A stretch of DNA of 32,431 bases. Origin: JAHEDH01 sp965364515 (lineage in GTDB: Bacteria > Actinomycetota > Acidimicrobiia > Spongiisociales > ZC4RG35). A model generated the notes under the pieces. The model was not told the origin of the DNA. It searched no databases and saw only the letters and a program-made list of their open reading frames with translations. The stretch spans positions 1 to 32,431 of the forward strand of contig CBDTXZ010000014.1 of the NCBI GenBank assembly GCA_965364515.1, read 5' to 3'. Positions 23,507-30,412 of the stretch are shown here, piece by piece. The position numbers were made by a program, and so were the translations under genes. The stretch's first letter is position 1; each line of letters starts with the position of its first letter.

Positions 23507-24537
23507 TCGCCGCCACCGATCGCGCAAAACTCGCCCCCGCCATCGCGCCAATCGAGTCGACCGGCCGTGAACGGGACGACATCTCGCTTCTCGTAGCGGA
23601 CGGCCACCGCACCTTCGACACCCGGTTCCATCGCCTCGGCGAACACCTCGACCCAGGAGACGTCCTGGTGGTCAACACGTCTGCCACCGAGCCGGCCGCT
23701 CTCACGGGTCGGCTCGACGAGTCGACCATCGACGTGCACGTGTCGGGGCCGGCACCCGCGGGCGGCTGGATCGTCGAGCTGAGAGAACGGGACCGAAGCG
23801 GGCCGATCACCACCGCCGACCGGTGCGATCGCATCTCGTTTGTGGACGGGTCCCTGACGCTCCTCGATCCCGTCGAGAGCACCCCCGAAGGCGTGCGACT
23901 GTGGGAAGCGGAGTGGCGAGGCACGAGAGACCTCACCACGGAGATCCGCAGGCACGGGAGGCCGATTCGATACTCGTACGTGCCTCACGCCTGGCCGCTC
24001 GATTCATACCGAACCGCCTTCGAAGTGCGCCGCCGGCACTTCTCCAGCGCCGAGATGCCCAGCGCAGCGCGACCGTTCACCAGCCGGCTGATCGACGACC
24101 TTCGGCGACGCGGAGTCGAGATCGTGGCCGTCACGCTCCACACCGGCGTTTCCTCTCTCGAGAGCCACGAGCGCCCACGGCCCGAGCGATTGGAGGTCGA
24201 GGCGGCTGCGGCGGCGCAGATCAATGGTGCCGTCGCGCGTGGCAGCAGGGTGATCGCGGTCGGAACGACATCGGCCAGGGCGGTCGAGTCCGCGACCGTT
24301 CGGGGATCGGTGGTCCCGATGAGCGGATGGACCGACCTCGTTCTGTCTCGTGATCGCCCGACCAGCACGATCACGGGGCTCGTCACGGGATGGCACCCGC
24401 CCGAAGCCTCTCATCTCGACCTGCTCGAGGCGTTCGCCGGCACCGAGATCGTGTCCGGGGCGTACCGGGTCGCTCACGAGTTGGGATACCGATCACATGA
24501 GTTCGGCGACTCGTGCCTCATTCTTCGGGACGACTGA
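23503..24537 (+). CDS. QueA-like protein with degenerate motifs
   Basis: The 344-residue protein resembles S-adenosylmethionine:tRNA ribosyltransferase-isomerase along its length. Conserved parts include LDPGDVLVVN (49-58), RRGVEIVAVTLHTGV (202-216) and SRVIAVGTTSARAVES (248-263). Family signatures are changed: VVNTSATEPAAL replaces VVNDTRVIPARL, PSAARPFTSRL replaces APTAGLHF, and HTGVSSLE replaces HVGAGTF. It may therefore not make epoxyqueuosine. Divergent QueA-like proteins occur in other actinobacteria and are annotated as QueA. Start ATG 23503 overlaps the SDR stop; the pair is under the SoxR-type promoter. No other queuosine gene is in the window. Confidence 0.8.
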   Translation: MIAATDRAKLAPAIAPIESTGRERDDISLLVADGHRTFDTRFHRLGEHLDPGDVLVVNTSATEPAALTGRLDESTIDVHVSGPAPAGGWIVELRERDRSGPITTADRCDRISFVDGSLTLLDPVESTPEGVRLWEAEWRGTRDLTTEIRRHGRPIRYSYVPHAWPLDSYRTAFEVRRRHFSSAEMPSAARPFTSRLIDDLRRRGVEIVAVTLHTGVSSLESHERPRPERLEVEAAAAAQINGAVARGSRVIAVGTTSARAVESATVRGSVVPMSGWTDLVLSRDRPTSTITGLVTGWHPPEASHLDLLEAFAGTEIVSGAYRVAHELGYRSHEFGDSCLILRDD

Positions 24538-24551
24538 CCGCTCTAGCGGTC
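24536..24551. terminator. Palindrome spanning two convergent stop codons
   Basis: GACCGCT-CT-AGCGGTC has perfect 7-bp arms. It overlaps the TGA of the QueA-like gene (24535-24537) and contains the TAG of trmD (24545-24543). It may serve as a minimal bidirectional terminator; there is no T-run on either side. Confidence 0.45.
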
Positions 24552-25211
24552 GGCTTCCAGATCCGGGCGCCGATCCGCCGTCCGCTGGTCGCGCTGTTTG
24601 CGCCGCCACTCTGCGATCCGCCCGTGATCACCGGAGCGGAGCACCTCGGGAACCTCCCAGCCCCTGAAGACCGCAGGCCGGGTGTAGTGCGGCTCTTCGA
24701 TGGTGCCCTCGCGGAAGGATTCGCGTTCGATCGACTCGGCGTTTCCAACGACGTCGGGAATGAGCCGCACGACACCTTCGACGATCACGAGTGCCGCCGC
24801 CTCGCCGCCTGCGATCACGTAGTCGCCGAGCGAGACCTCCTCGTCGATCATGTGCTCGGCGATCCGCTCGTCCACGCCCTCGTATCGCCCGCACACCAGC
24901 GCCACGTGATCCAGCCGGGCCCACCGATCCAGATGATCCTGACCGAGTGGAGCACCTCCCGGCGTGAGGAGCACCCGGTGCGCCCCCTCGACCGTGTCGA
25001 GGGCTTCTGCGAGAGGTTCGGGCATGAGCACCATGCCGGGGCCTCCGCCGAACGGACTGTCATCCACCTGACGGTGGACGCCCTTGCCCCAGGTTCGGAG
25101 ATCGATCGGTTGGACGGAGACCAGCCCGCGTTCGATGGCCCGGCCGGTGATCCCGAGCCGCAAGGGTGAATCGAAGTAGTCGGGGAAGATGGTGATGATC
25201 GAGATCCGCAT
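24543..25211 (-). CDS. trmD: tRNA (guanine-N1)-methyltransferase TrmD
   Basis: TrmD makes m1G37 next to the anticodon, preventing frameshifts. The 222-residue SPOUT methyltransferase has MRISIITIFPDYFDSPL, DDSPFGGGPGMVLMPEPL, the trefoil-knot SAM site CGRYEGVDERI and GDYVIAGGEAAALVIVEGV, and PHYTRP near the end. ATG 25209-25211 is preceded by TACGCT with an 8-nt gap. In most genomes trmD is coupled to rimM and rplS; here it is separated from both by accessory genes and has its own promoter. Confidence 0.96.
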   Translation of the reverse strand: MRISIITIFPDYFDSPLRLGITGRAIERGLVSVQPIDLRTWGKGVHRQVDDSPFGGGPGMVLMPEPLAEALDTVEGAHRVLLTPGGAPLGQDHLDRWARLDHVALVCGRYEGVDERIAEHMIDEEVSLGDYVIAGGEAAALVIVEGVVRLIPDVVGNAESIERESFREGTIEEPHYTRPAVFRGWEVPEVLRSGDHGRIAEWRRKQRDQRTADRRPDLEADR

Positions 25212-25219
25212 CGCTCGGC

Positions 25220-25229
25220 AGCGTATTGT
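25220..25229. promoter_or_regulatory. Back-to-back -10 hexamers for trmD (-) and ybjQ-like gene (+)
   Basis: TACGCT on the minus strand (25225-25220) is 8 nt before the trmD ATG. TATTGT on the plus strand (25224-25229) is 6 nt before the GTG of the YbjQ-like gene. They share the TA at 25224-25225. The whole space between the two start codons is only 24 bp, so both mRNAs must be essentially leaderless. Confidence 0.6.
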
Positions 25230-25235
25230 CAGGCT

Positions 25236-25643
25236 GTGCAGGATCACGACTCAGAAGCGTTTCATCTCCCGGAGTGGGGCACCGACGGCGCTCCCCCGGC
25301 ACCGGCCGACGACGCCGATCTCGCCGATGCAGCCGAACCGACCGACCTGTTTCTCTCGGTGACGCCCGAGCTGGCTCGCACCACCGTTCCCCTCAGTGCC
25401 GACTATCGCATGCGGAACATGATCGGCCTCGTCTCGGCCGAGGGCTCGGCGTCGGTCTCAGAGGACCTCGATTTCGCCGGTGCCGTCGCCGTTGCGAAAT
25501 CCGCCGCGCTCGACCGTCTCTCGTCTGATGCGTCGACGAGTGGCGCGACCGCCGTCGTCGGCATCCGGATGACCGTCACGACCAGGCTGAACGAGGTCGT
25601 CGTGATCGCCTACGGAACCGCGCTGGACGTCGCGAGGCGTTGA
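25236..25643 (+). CDS. YbjQ-like (UPF0145) domain protein
   Basis: The 135-residue protein begins with about 45 acidic, Ala/Pro-rich residues. A YbjQ-like beta-alpha-beta domain follows: MIGLVSAEGSASV, then a helix, then SGATAVVGIRMTVTTRL and VVVIAYGTALDV. Related proteins in other bacteria are pentameric and of unknown function. The GTG start sits 6 nt after TATTGT, implying a leaderless mRNA. It ends 1 bp from the stop of the convergent DUF4097 gene; the two stops form TGAGTCA. Confidence 0.75.
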   Translation: MQDHDSEAFHLPEWGTDGAPPAPADDADLADAAEPTDLFLSVTPELARTTVPLSADYRMRNMIGLVSAEGSASVSEDLDFAGAVAVAKSAALDRLSSDASTSGATAVVGIRMTVTTRLNEVVVIAYGTALDVARR

Positions 25644-25644
25644 G

Positions 25645-26439
25645 TCAGACGGCGCGCTCGATCTTGATGTCTCCCGACACGGTCCTGGCGTAGACCCGAA
25701 CCTGGCGCTTGGGAGCACCACTCGCATCGGCGCCCTCGTGATCCGAACCCTCCGGTGTCGAGCCGGCGGCCGGCGGAAGGAACACGTCCCCGCTCAACGC
25801 ATCCAGATCGAAATCGAGCCGAATCCCTGAAGGAAGGCCGAGCACGATGTCACCGGACATCGAACGCACAGACACCTCGTCGCCGCCGATGCGATCGAAA
25901 TGGGCATCACCGGAAGCGCTCTTCACGACGACGTCACCATCCACTCTTCCGATCCTGGCATCGCCCGAGGCCAGGTTCGCCTTGAGATCACCCTTGACGA
26001 CGTCTCCGACGACGTCACCCGATGCAGCCGTGATGTCACAGAAGCCCTGGACGACCTCGAACCGGACTTCACCCGACGCCGTCTTGACGTCGAGTTCCGA
26101 CACTTCCGCAAGTCGAATGTCGCCCGAAGCCGTTCTCACCTTGACCGTCCCCATCCGCTGTCGCGACACGACGTCGAGAGATGCGCCCGAGACTTCCAGG
26201 TCGCAGCCGGCGGGAACACCGACGGCGGCACGAATGCTCGGGGCGGAGAAGAAGGACGACTTGCGCTCACTCGTGATCGAAACCGTGTTCCCTGACTGTT
26301 CGACGGTGACGCCGCCGGTCTTGCCGGTCAGGGAGACCTCGATGCCCGATTCGGTCCCGTAGATCTCCACGTCACCGGACTGCAGCGAGATCACCAATCG
26401 CGCATCGCCATCGATCCCAAACTCGTATCGGTCGCTCAC
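25645..26439 (-). CDS. DUF4097 beta-strand repeat protein
   Basis: This 264-residue protein has at least eight short repeats centred on SGD/SGE, spaced mostly 18-25 residues. Examples are LQSGDVEIYG, TASGDIRLAEV, TASGEVRFEVV, LASGDARIGRV, SASGDAHFDRI and TVSGDIKIERA. This is the DUF4097 or putative-adhesin pattern, expected to fold as a right-handed beta-helix. There is no signal peptide or membrane helix, so it is predicted cytoplasmic and not an adhesin in the usual sense. ATG overlaps the stop of the ribbon-helix-helix gene (ATGA, 26436-26439). The same two-gene pair occurs in other actinobacteria. Confidence 0.88.
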   Translation of the reverse strand: MSDRYEFGIDGDARLVISLQSGDVEIYGTESGIEVSLTGKTGGVTVEQSGNTVSITSERKSSFFSAPSIRAAVGVPAGCDLEVSGASLDVVSRQRMGTVKVRTASGDIRLAEVSELDVKTASGEVRFEVVQGFCDITAASGDVVGDVVKGDLKANLASGDARIGRVDGDVVVKSASGDAHFDRIGGDEVSVRSMSGDIVLGLPSGIRLDFDLDALSGDVFLPPAAGSTPEGSDHEGADASGAPKRQVRVYARTVSGDIKIERAV

Positions 26440-26882
26440 AGGTCGATCGTCCCCCGCTGGGTGCGGCGCTTCCCCTGCTTCTGGCTCACTTTTCGGCTCA
26501 GGGCGTCCACGACGAACTGGTTGACCGAAGCTCCTGAACCGTCGGCTGCGTCTTCGACCAGCGCCTTGATCGACTCCGGGATGCGAACCGTGATGCGGGC
26601 GGACATGTCCTCGTCGACCGTGTGCCCTGGCGAGTCCGATTCGCTCACCTTGAGGACCGGCTCCCCATCGGAGAGCACGACGTCGACCCGATGGTCGGCC
26701 AGTTGCGCATTGACTTCGAGTGCCGCCTGTTCTGCGAGCGAGAACGCCGCCTGCTGGAGGGCAGGCCGCAGGGCGCTCATCACCGCGTTGGCGGCCGTCT
26801 CCACGCCCGGGTCTCCTCCTGCGAGGGCGACCTGAGAGCGCACCGAGCCCTCGATCTCTGCGAGTAGTCCTTCGAGATGCAC
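26436..26882 (-). CDS. Ribbon-helix-helix protein (HicB-like C-terminus) paired with DUF4097
   Basis: The 148-residue product has an alpha-helical N-terminal part (about 1-65), a short linker, and a C-terminal ribbon-helix-helix at about 93-131. The strand ARITVRIPES is followed by two helices ending VNQFVVDALSRKV, and then a basic tail. Such proteins are often named HicB-family antitoxin, but no toxin gene is nearby. I start at GTG 26880-26882 because GGAGGAG lies 6 nt upstream; the frame is open further upstream with poor coding character. It is likely the regulator of its own operon through the palindrome at 27060-27078. Confidence 0.8.
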   Translation of the reverse strand: MHLEGLLAEIEGSVRSQVALAGGDPGVETAANAVMSALRPALQQAAFSLAEQAALEVNAQLADHRVDVVLSDGEPVLKVSESDSPGHTVDEDMSARITVRIPESIKALVEDAADGSGASVNQFVVDALSRKVSQKQGKRRTQRGTIDL

Positions 26883-26884
26883 CG

Positions 26885-27043
26885 CTATCTCCTCCGCCAC
26901 CGGATGCGTCGTTCCTCCGAACGCAGTTCGTCCTGATTGCCCGCCAGAGCTCGGTTCACGCGGATCCAATGATTCGGCAAATGGCTCATCGCCTGCATAC
27001 CCCGGTCCATCATCCTGTCCTTCCCGCTCGACACCGTCTGCAT
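26885..27043 (-). CDS. Possible small basic protein upstream of the RHH gene
   Basis: A 52-codon frame begins at ATG 27043, about 9 nt after the predicted transcript start, and ends with TAG 2 nt before the RHH GTG. A start at ATG 27013/27010, behind GGAAGGACAGG, would give about 42 residues. GC at third positions is about 80 percent, against roughly half in the RHH frame over the same stretch, which argues that this frame is the coding one. The product is Arg-rich and ends RRIRWRRR. I do not recognise it. It may be a real first gene of the operon or a leader peptide. Confidence 0.45.
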   Translation of the reverse strand: MQTVSSGKDRMMDRGMQAMSHLPNHWIRVNRALAGNQDELRSEERRIRWRRR

Positions 27044-27058
27044 CAAGCTGACATCGTC

Positions 27059-27087
27059 ATGATGTCATAATGACATCACTTTGTCAA
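27059..27087 (-). promoter_or_regulatory. Promoter with palindromic operator for the RHH/DUF4097 operon
   Basis: On the minus strand a consensus -35 TTGACA (27087-27082) is 17 bp from CATCAT (27064-27059), a 4/6 match to the -10. The perfect palindrome TGATGTCA-TTA-TGACATCA (27078-27060) fills the spacer and enters the -10. A third half-site, GATGTCA, follows just downstream (about 27055-27049). The layout fits repression by a dimeric ribbon-helix-helix protein, most simply the one encoded by this operon. Confidence 0.65.
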
Positions 27088-27093
27088 GAGCTG

Positions 27094-27264
27094 TCCCCCA
27101 CGAAGTGGGGGAAGGGACCCGAGAGGCGAGGAACGAGCCTCACGGGTAGGGGGCCAACTCCAACGCTCAGGCCAGGACGCATGGCACGCTTCCGCGGGAG
27201 TTGGCCCCTTACCTCCGGTCCTCGTTCCTCGGACCGCAGGGACCTTTCCCCACTTCGTGGGGAA
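27094..27264. repeat. Nested 171-bp inverted repeat
   Basis: Two arms of about 68 bp (27094-27161 and 27197-27264) are imperfect reverse complements around a 35-bp centre. Each arm ends in its own perfect hairpin: TCCCCCAC-GAA-GTGGGGGA at 27094-27112 and TTCCCCAC-TTC-GTGGGGAA at 27246-27264. Both inner ends read GGAGTTGGCCCC or its complement. There is no coding potential. It could be a miniature mobile element or a strong structural terminator after the sugar dehydrogenase gene. No clear target duplication is visible. Confidence 0.75.
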
Positions 27265-27282
27265 CACCTCCAGTGCCGTCGA

Positions 27283-28554
27283 TCAACGGATCGGGACGAT
27301 GCGGTGGATGGTGCCGGTGGCGAAATCGGCGACGAGGATCTCGCCGTCGGGATCGACACCGAAGGACGAGACCATCGCCAGTGACAGATCTTCGGAGTGA
27401 TCCTGGACGTCATCGAGCACCTCCCCGGAAACGAGTGCGCTCTTGACCCAACCGAAGCACCAGTCGGCGAAGAAGAGACGGCCTTCGAACTCGGGAATCG
27501 CCTCACCGCGATACACCGGGCCGCCGGTGATCGAGCATGCCGGCGTCTCTTCATGACCGAGCGCAAGCGCCGGCTCGGTCAGCGGTGTCTCCGGGGTGCC
27601 GCCGTAGAAGTCGGTGGTGCCCTCCCGGATCGGCCAGCCGAAGTTCCTCCCCGGCTCGGCGATCGGTGCCGCATTGAGCTCCTCGAAGTCGTCCTGACCG
27701 ACGTCGGCGATCCAGAGGATCGAGGTTGCGGCGTCGATCGAGAACCTCCACGGATTGCGCAGACCCCACGCGAACACCTCTGGCGCTCCCCCACCCGACA
27801 CGAACGGGTTGTCTTCCGGAATCGAATAGGGCGACCCGGAATCGACATCGATCCTCACGATCGCACCGAGGATCGTGTTCGGATCCTGACCGTTGACACT
27901 GGCTCGGGCACCATCGCCGACAGAGAGATACAAGAGGCCATCGGGCCCGAACTCGATGTGTCCGGCGTTGTGCCTGATCTTGTCCGGCTCTCGATCGACC
28001 ACCAGCACGACCGACGCCGATGAAGGATCGAGTCGGTCGTCGACGACCCGATACTCGACGAGTTGGTTGTCGTTGTCTGCTCGAGAGTGATAGACGAAGA
28101 CGCGGTTCGGGTCGGAAGGATGAAAGGCGAGTCCGAGGAGACCCTGCTCGATCGAACCGCGATGCGCCACCGACGACAGGTCGGCGAAAGGCTCCTCGGC
28201 GACTCCACCGTTCCCCACGGCCCAGACCAGTCCGCTGCGCTCGACGATGTAGATGCGATCGTCATCCGTTCGGGTCGCCAATTCGAGCGGCTCCGAAAGG
28301 CCTTCCGCCACGAGCTCCAGTCCGAGTCCCTGCAACGGCAGTAGCGTCGTCGTGGTGGTGGTCGGCGGCTCGGTCGTCGTCGACTCGATCTCCGGCTCGG
28401 TCGTCGTCGAGTCGGCCGGGACCGAACTTGCCGGAACCGTCGTCTCGGTTGACGGCGACACGGCCGCGGTGAGCGGGGCCGGCTCGTCGACAGGCACACA
28501 TCCGATCAGCGCGAGAGCAGTGCACGCGACGGCGACCCGCCACACCGATCTCAT
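27283..28554 (-). CDS. PQQ-dependent sugar dehydrogenase-like lipoprotein
   Basis: This 423-residue exported lipoprotein has a type II signal peptide ending LALIGC (Cys19) and a Thr/Ser/Glu/Pro-rich linker to about residue 72. A six-bladed beta-propeller of the soluble glucose dehydrogenase/YliI class follows. Visible family segments are GLLGLAFHPSDPNRVFVYHS, HNAGHIEFGPDGLLYLSVGDG, VFAWGLRNPWRFSID and LWIADVGQDDFEELN. Such enzymes oxidise sugars at the cell surface with PQQ. The start codon is 14 bp after the response regulator stop, so it probably belongs to the HK-RR operon. No PQQ synthesis genes are present here. Confidence 0.87.
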   Translation of the reverse strand: MRSVWRVAVACTALALIGCVPVDEPAPLTAAVSPSTETTVPASSVPADSTTTEPEIESTTTEPPTTTTTTLLPLQGLGLELVAEGLSEPLELATRTDDDRIYIVERSGLVWAVGNGGVAEEPFADLSSVAHRGSIEQGLLGLAFHPSDPNRVFVYHSRADNDNQLVEYRVVDDRLDPSSASVVLVVDREPDKIRHNAGHIEFGPDGLLYLSVGDGARASVNGQDPNTILGAIVRIDVDSGSPYSIPEDNPFVSGGGAPEVFAWGLRNPWRFSIDAATSILWIADVGQDDFEELNAAPIAEPGRNFGWPIREGTTDFYGGTPETPLTEPALALGHEETPACSITGGPVYRGEAIPEFEGRLFFADWCFGWVKSALVSGEVLDDVQDHSEDLSLAMVSSFGVDPDGEILVADFATGTIHRIVPIR

Positions 28555-28568
28555 CACAGCCGAGCCAT

Positions 28569-29207
28569 CTAGATCAATTTCCGCTCGGCCGCCCATCGAG
28601 TGAGTTCGTTTCGATTGGACAGATGCAGCTTTCTCAACACCGACGACACATGCGACTCGATCGTCTTGATCGATATGAACAGCTCTTCACCCGCCTCTCG
28701 ATAGGTGTAGCCACGGGCGATGAGCCGCAGGACCTCACGCTCACGATCGGTCAGCTGGTCGAGCTCAGGATCGATGTCGCCGATCGGGATCGAGGAGAAC
28801 GCGTCCAGAACGAAGCCCGCGAGTCGGGGTGAGAACACGGCGTCGCCCGACGCGACCCGGTGGATCGCGTCGGCCAGCTCGGCGGCGGAGATCGATTTGG
28901 TCACATAGCCGCGGGCCCCCGATCTCACTACAGCGACGACATCTTCGGAGGCATCGGAGGCGCTCAGCGCCAGGAAACGGATCTCCGAATCCTTGAAGGC
29001 CTCGGCAACCTCACGTCCGCCACCACCTGGCAAGTGGACGTCCAACAGCACGACGTCGGGTGTGCGCTCGCCGATGAGCTCGATCGCCGCCTGAGTGTCC
29101 GACGCCTCACCGACCACTTCGATGTCCGGCGGCAAGGCACCGCGAACACCCGCCCTGAACAGGTCGTGGTCGTCGACGATGAACACCCTGATCACGTCAT
29201 CTGACAT
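28569..29207 (-). CDS. NarL-family response regulator
   Basis: The 212-residue regulator has a receiver domain with DDHD at 12-15, the phospho-acceptor D56 in LLDVHLPG and K104 in YVTKSI. A LuxR-type DNA-binding domain lies at about 150-210 (LTDREREVLRLIARGY... SIKTIESHVSSVLRKL). All phosphorylation residues are intact. It overlaps the kinase gene by 11 bp and is followed 14 bp later by the sugar dehydrogenase gene. The obvious candidate targets are its own operon and the divergent AMIN-like lipoprotein. Confidence 0.94.
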   Translation of the reverse strand: MSDDVIRVFIVDDHDLFRAGVRGALPPDIEVVGEASDTQAAIELIGERTPDVVLLDVHLPGGGGREVAEAFKDSEIRFLALSASDASEDVVAVVRSGARGYVTKSISAAELADAIHRVASGDAVFSPRLAGFVLDAFSSIPIGDIDPELDQLTDREREVLRLIARGYTYREAGEELFISIKTIESHVSSVLRKLHLSNRNELTRWAAERKLI

Positions 29208-30345
29208 CGCTCTCGGTCCTCTCGATCGGCATCGTCAATCTCCACTCGGTTCCTCGCTCCGGCGACGACTTCACGAGCGCCTCCCCACCGAGCGCAGCGA
29301 TGCGGCCCACGATCGAGCTCTTCACACCCTGGCGATCGTCGGGGATGGCCTCCGGATCGAATCCGAAGCCACGATCTCGAACATAGACGACGAGCGAACC
29401 CTCGACGGCCTCACCGTAGACGTCGATCTCCTTCACTCCGCCATGGCGAGCTGCGTTCGTCATTGCCTCGGCGGCTGCGGCGATCAGACCGGAAACCTCT
29501 GCCGATGGAGGACCGTCGCCGACCACCACCACATCGATGGTGATCTCGTGGCGTCCCTCGACTGCTGCTGCGGCTCGCCGGAGGCCCTCATCGAAGCCAG
29601 TCGCCTCGGCAGAACCGGAGCCGAACAGCCAATCCCGCAAGTCCCGTTCCTGCCTCCTGGCCTGGATCGTCACCTTCTGCGGGTCATTGGCCTCTCGCTG
29701 GATCAACGCAAGCGTCTGAAGCACGGAGTCGTGGAGATGGCGGCCGATGTCCGCACGTTCGGCAGCCCTGGCGGCCGCAGCTCTCGCTTCAGCGATGGCA
29801 TCGTTCGCCTCGACCAGTCGCGCCTCCGACTGGCGGAGCACGTCCCCGATCCACGCAACGAGGATCCCGACTCCGAGATAGGCGAAGATCAGTGTCGTCT
29901 CGCCGACGATCTGCTGGAAAGAGATGTCCGAGACGATCGTGCCGACGGCCACCACCACGAGCACGCCTGCTGTGATCAAGCCCTCCAACCGACCCCGCAG
30001 CGCTGCGATCGACACTGCGATGAGCGGCAGACCCCCATAGAACGACACACCTGTCCCGGCGAGCCACGGCGAGAGCAGACTCAACACGGCGACGAGCAGA
30101 TCCACGGCGAGCATGCCGCGTGACAGCGCCCGGTCGGGATACGCAACAACGGTCGCCGCCGTCGCCCACAACAGCCCGATGGCGATCATCCCCAAGACCA
30201 CTGCACCGTCGGCGCCGCCATCGCGGGCGAGCGTGACGACGCCGAGAATCGCCATCCAGACGGCCGCGACGATCCTCGAGCCGGCGGCGATCCTGGCGAA
30301 GGTCGCCTCGATCCCGGCATCAAAGGTCGAGCGGATCGCATCCAT
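29197..30345 (-). CDS. NarL-type sensor histidine kinase
   Basis: The 382-residue membrane kinase has about five hydrophobic segments between residues 24 and 170 with short loops and no large sensory domain. A coiled coil (about 172-198) leads to the HisKA_3 motif GRHLHDSVLQTLALI with phospho-acceptor H205. A HATPase domain follows with AAAEAMTNAARHGG and VRDRGFGFDPE. The membrane-embedded layout suggests it senses lipid or envelope state. ATG 30345 is 7 nt after TATCGT; an in-frame GTG three codons earlier is possible. It is divergent from the AMIN-like lipoprotein. Confidence 0.92.
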   Translation of the reverse strand: MDAIRSTFDAGIEATFARIAAGSRIVAAVWMAILGVVTLARDGGADGAVVLGMIAIGLLWATAATVVAYPDRALSRGMLAVDLLVAVLSLLSPWLAGTGVSFYGGLPLIAVSIAALRGRLEGLITAGVLVVVAVGTIVSDISFQQIVGETTLIFAYLGVGILVAWIGDVLRQSEARLVEANDAIAEARAAAARAAERADIGRHLHDSVLQTLALIQREANDPQKVTIQARRQERDLRDWLFGSGSAEATGFDEGLRRAAAAVEGRHEITIDVVVVGDGPPSAEVSGLIAAAAEAMTNAARHGGVKEIDVYGEAVEGSLVVYVRDRGFGFDPEAIPDDRQGVKSSIVGRIAALGGEALVKSSPERGTEWRLTMPIERTESDVR

Positions 30346-30352
30346 CGGGATC

Positions 30353-30358
30353 ACGATA
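30353..30358 (-). promoter_or_regulatory. Candidate -10 hexamer of the HK-RR-dehydrogenase operon
   Basis: TATCGT on the minus strand ends 7 nt before the kinase ATG, suggesting a leaderless message. Confidence 0.45.
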
Positions 30359-30412
30359 CGCCTCCCAGGCATCCGGCAACGGGACCCGCCGAATCGGCGG
30401 CCCACCGCCCGG

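Noticed and set aside
23503..24537. Bona fide queuosine synthesis gene queA
   Set aside because: Signature motifs are altered and no other queuosine gene is present; kept only as QueA-like.
25645..26882. Toxin-antitoxin module
   Set aside because: The RHH protein resembles HicB-type antitoxins only at its C-terminus, and the partner is a DUF4097 beta-helix protein, not a HicA-like RNase.
26883..26969. TTG start at 26969 for the RHH protein
   Set aside because: The added residues have low third-position GC, whereas GTG 26882 has GGAGGAG at ideal spacing; the other frame there looks coding.
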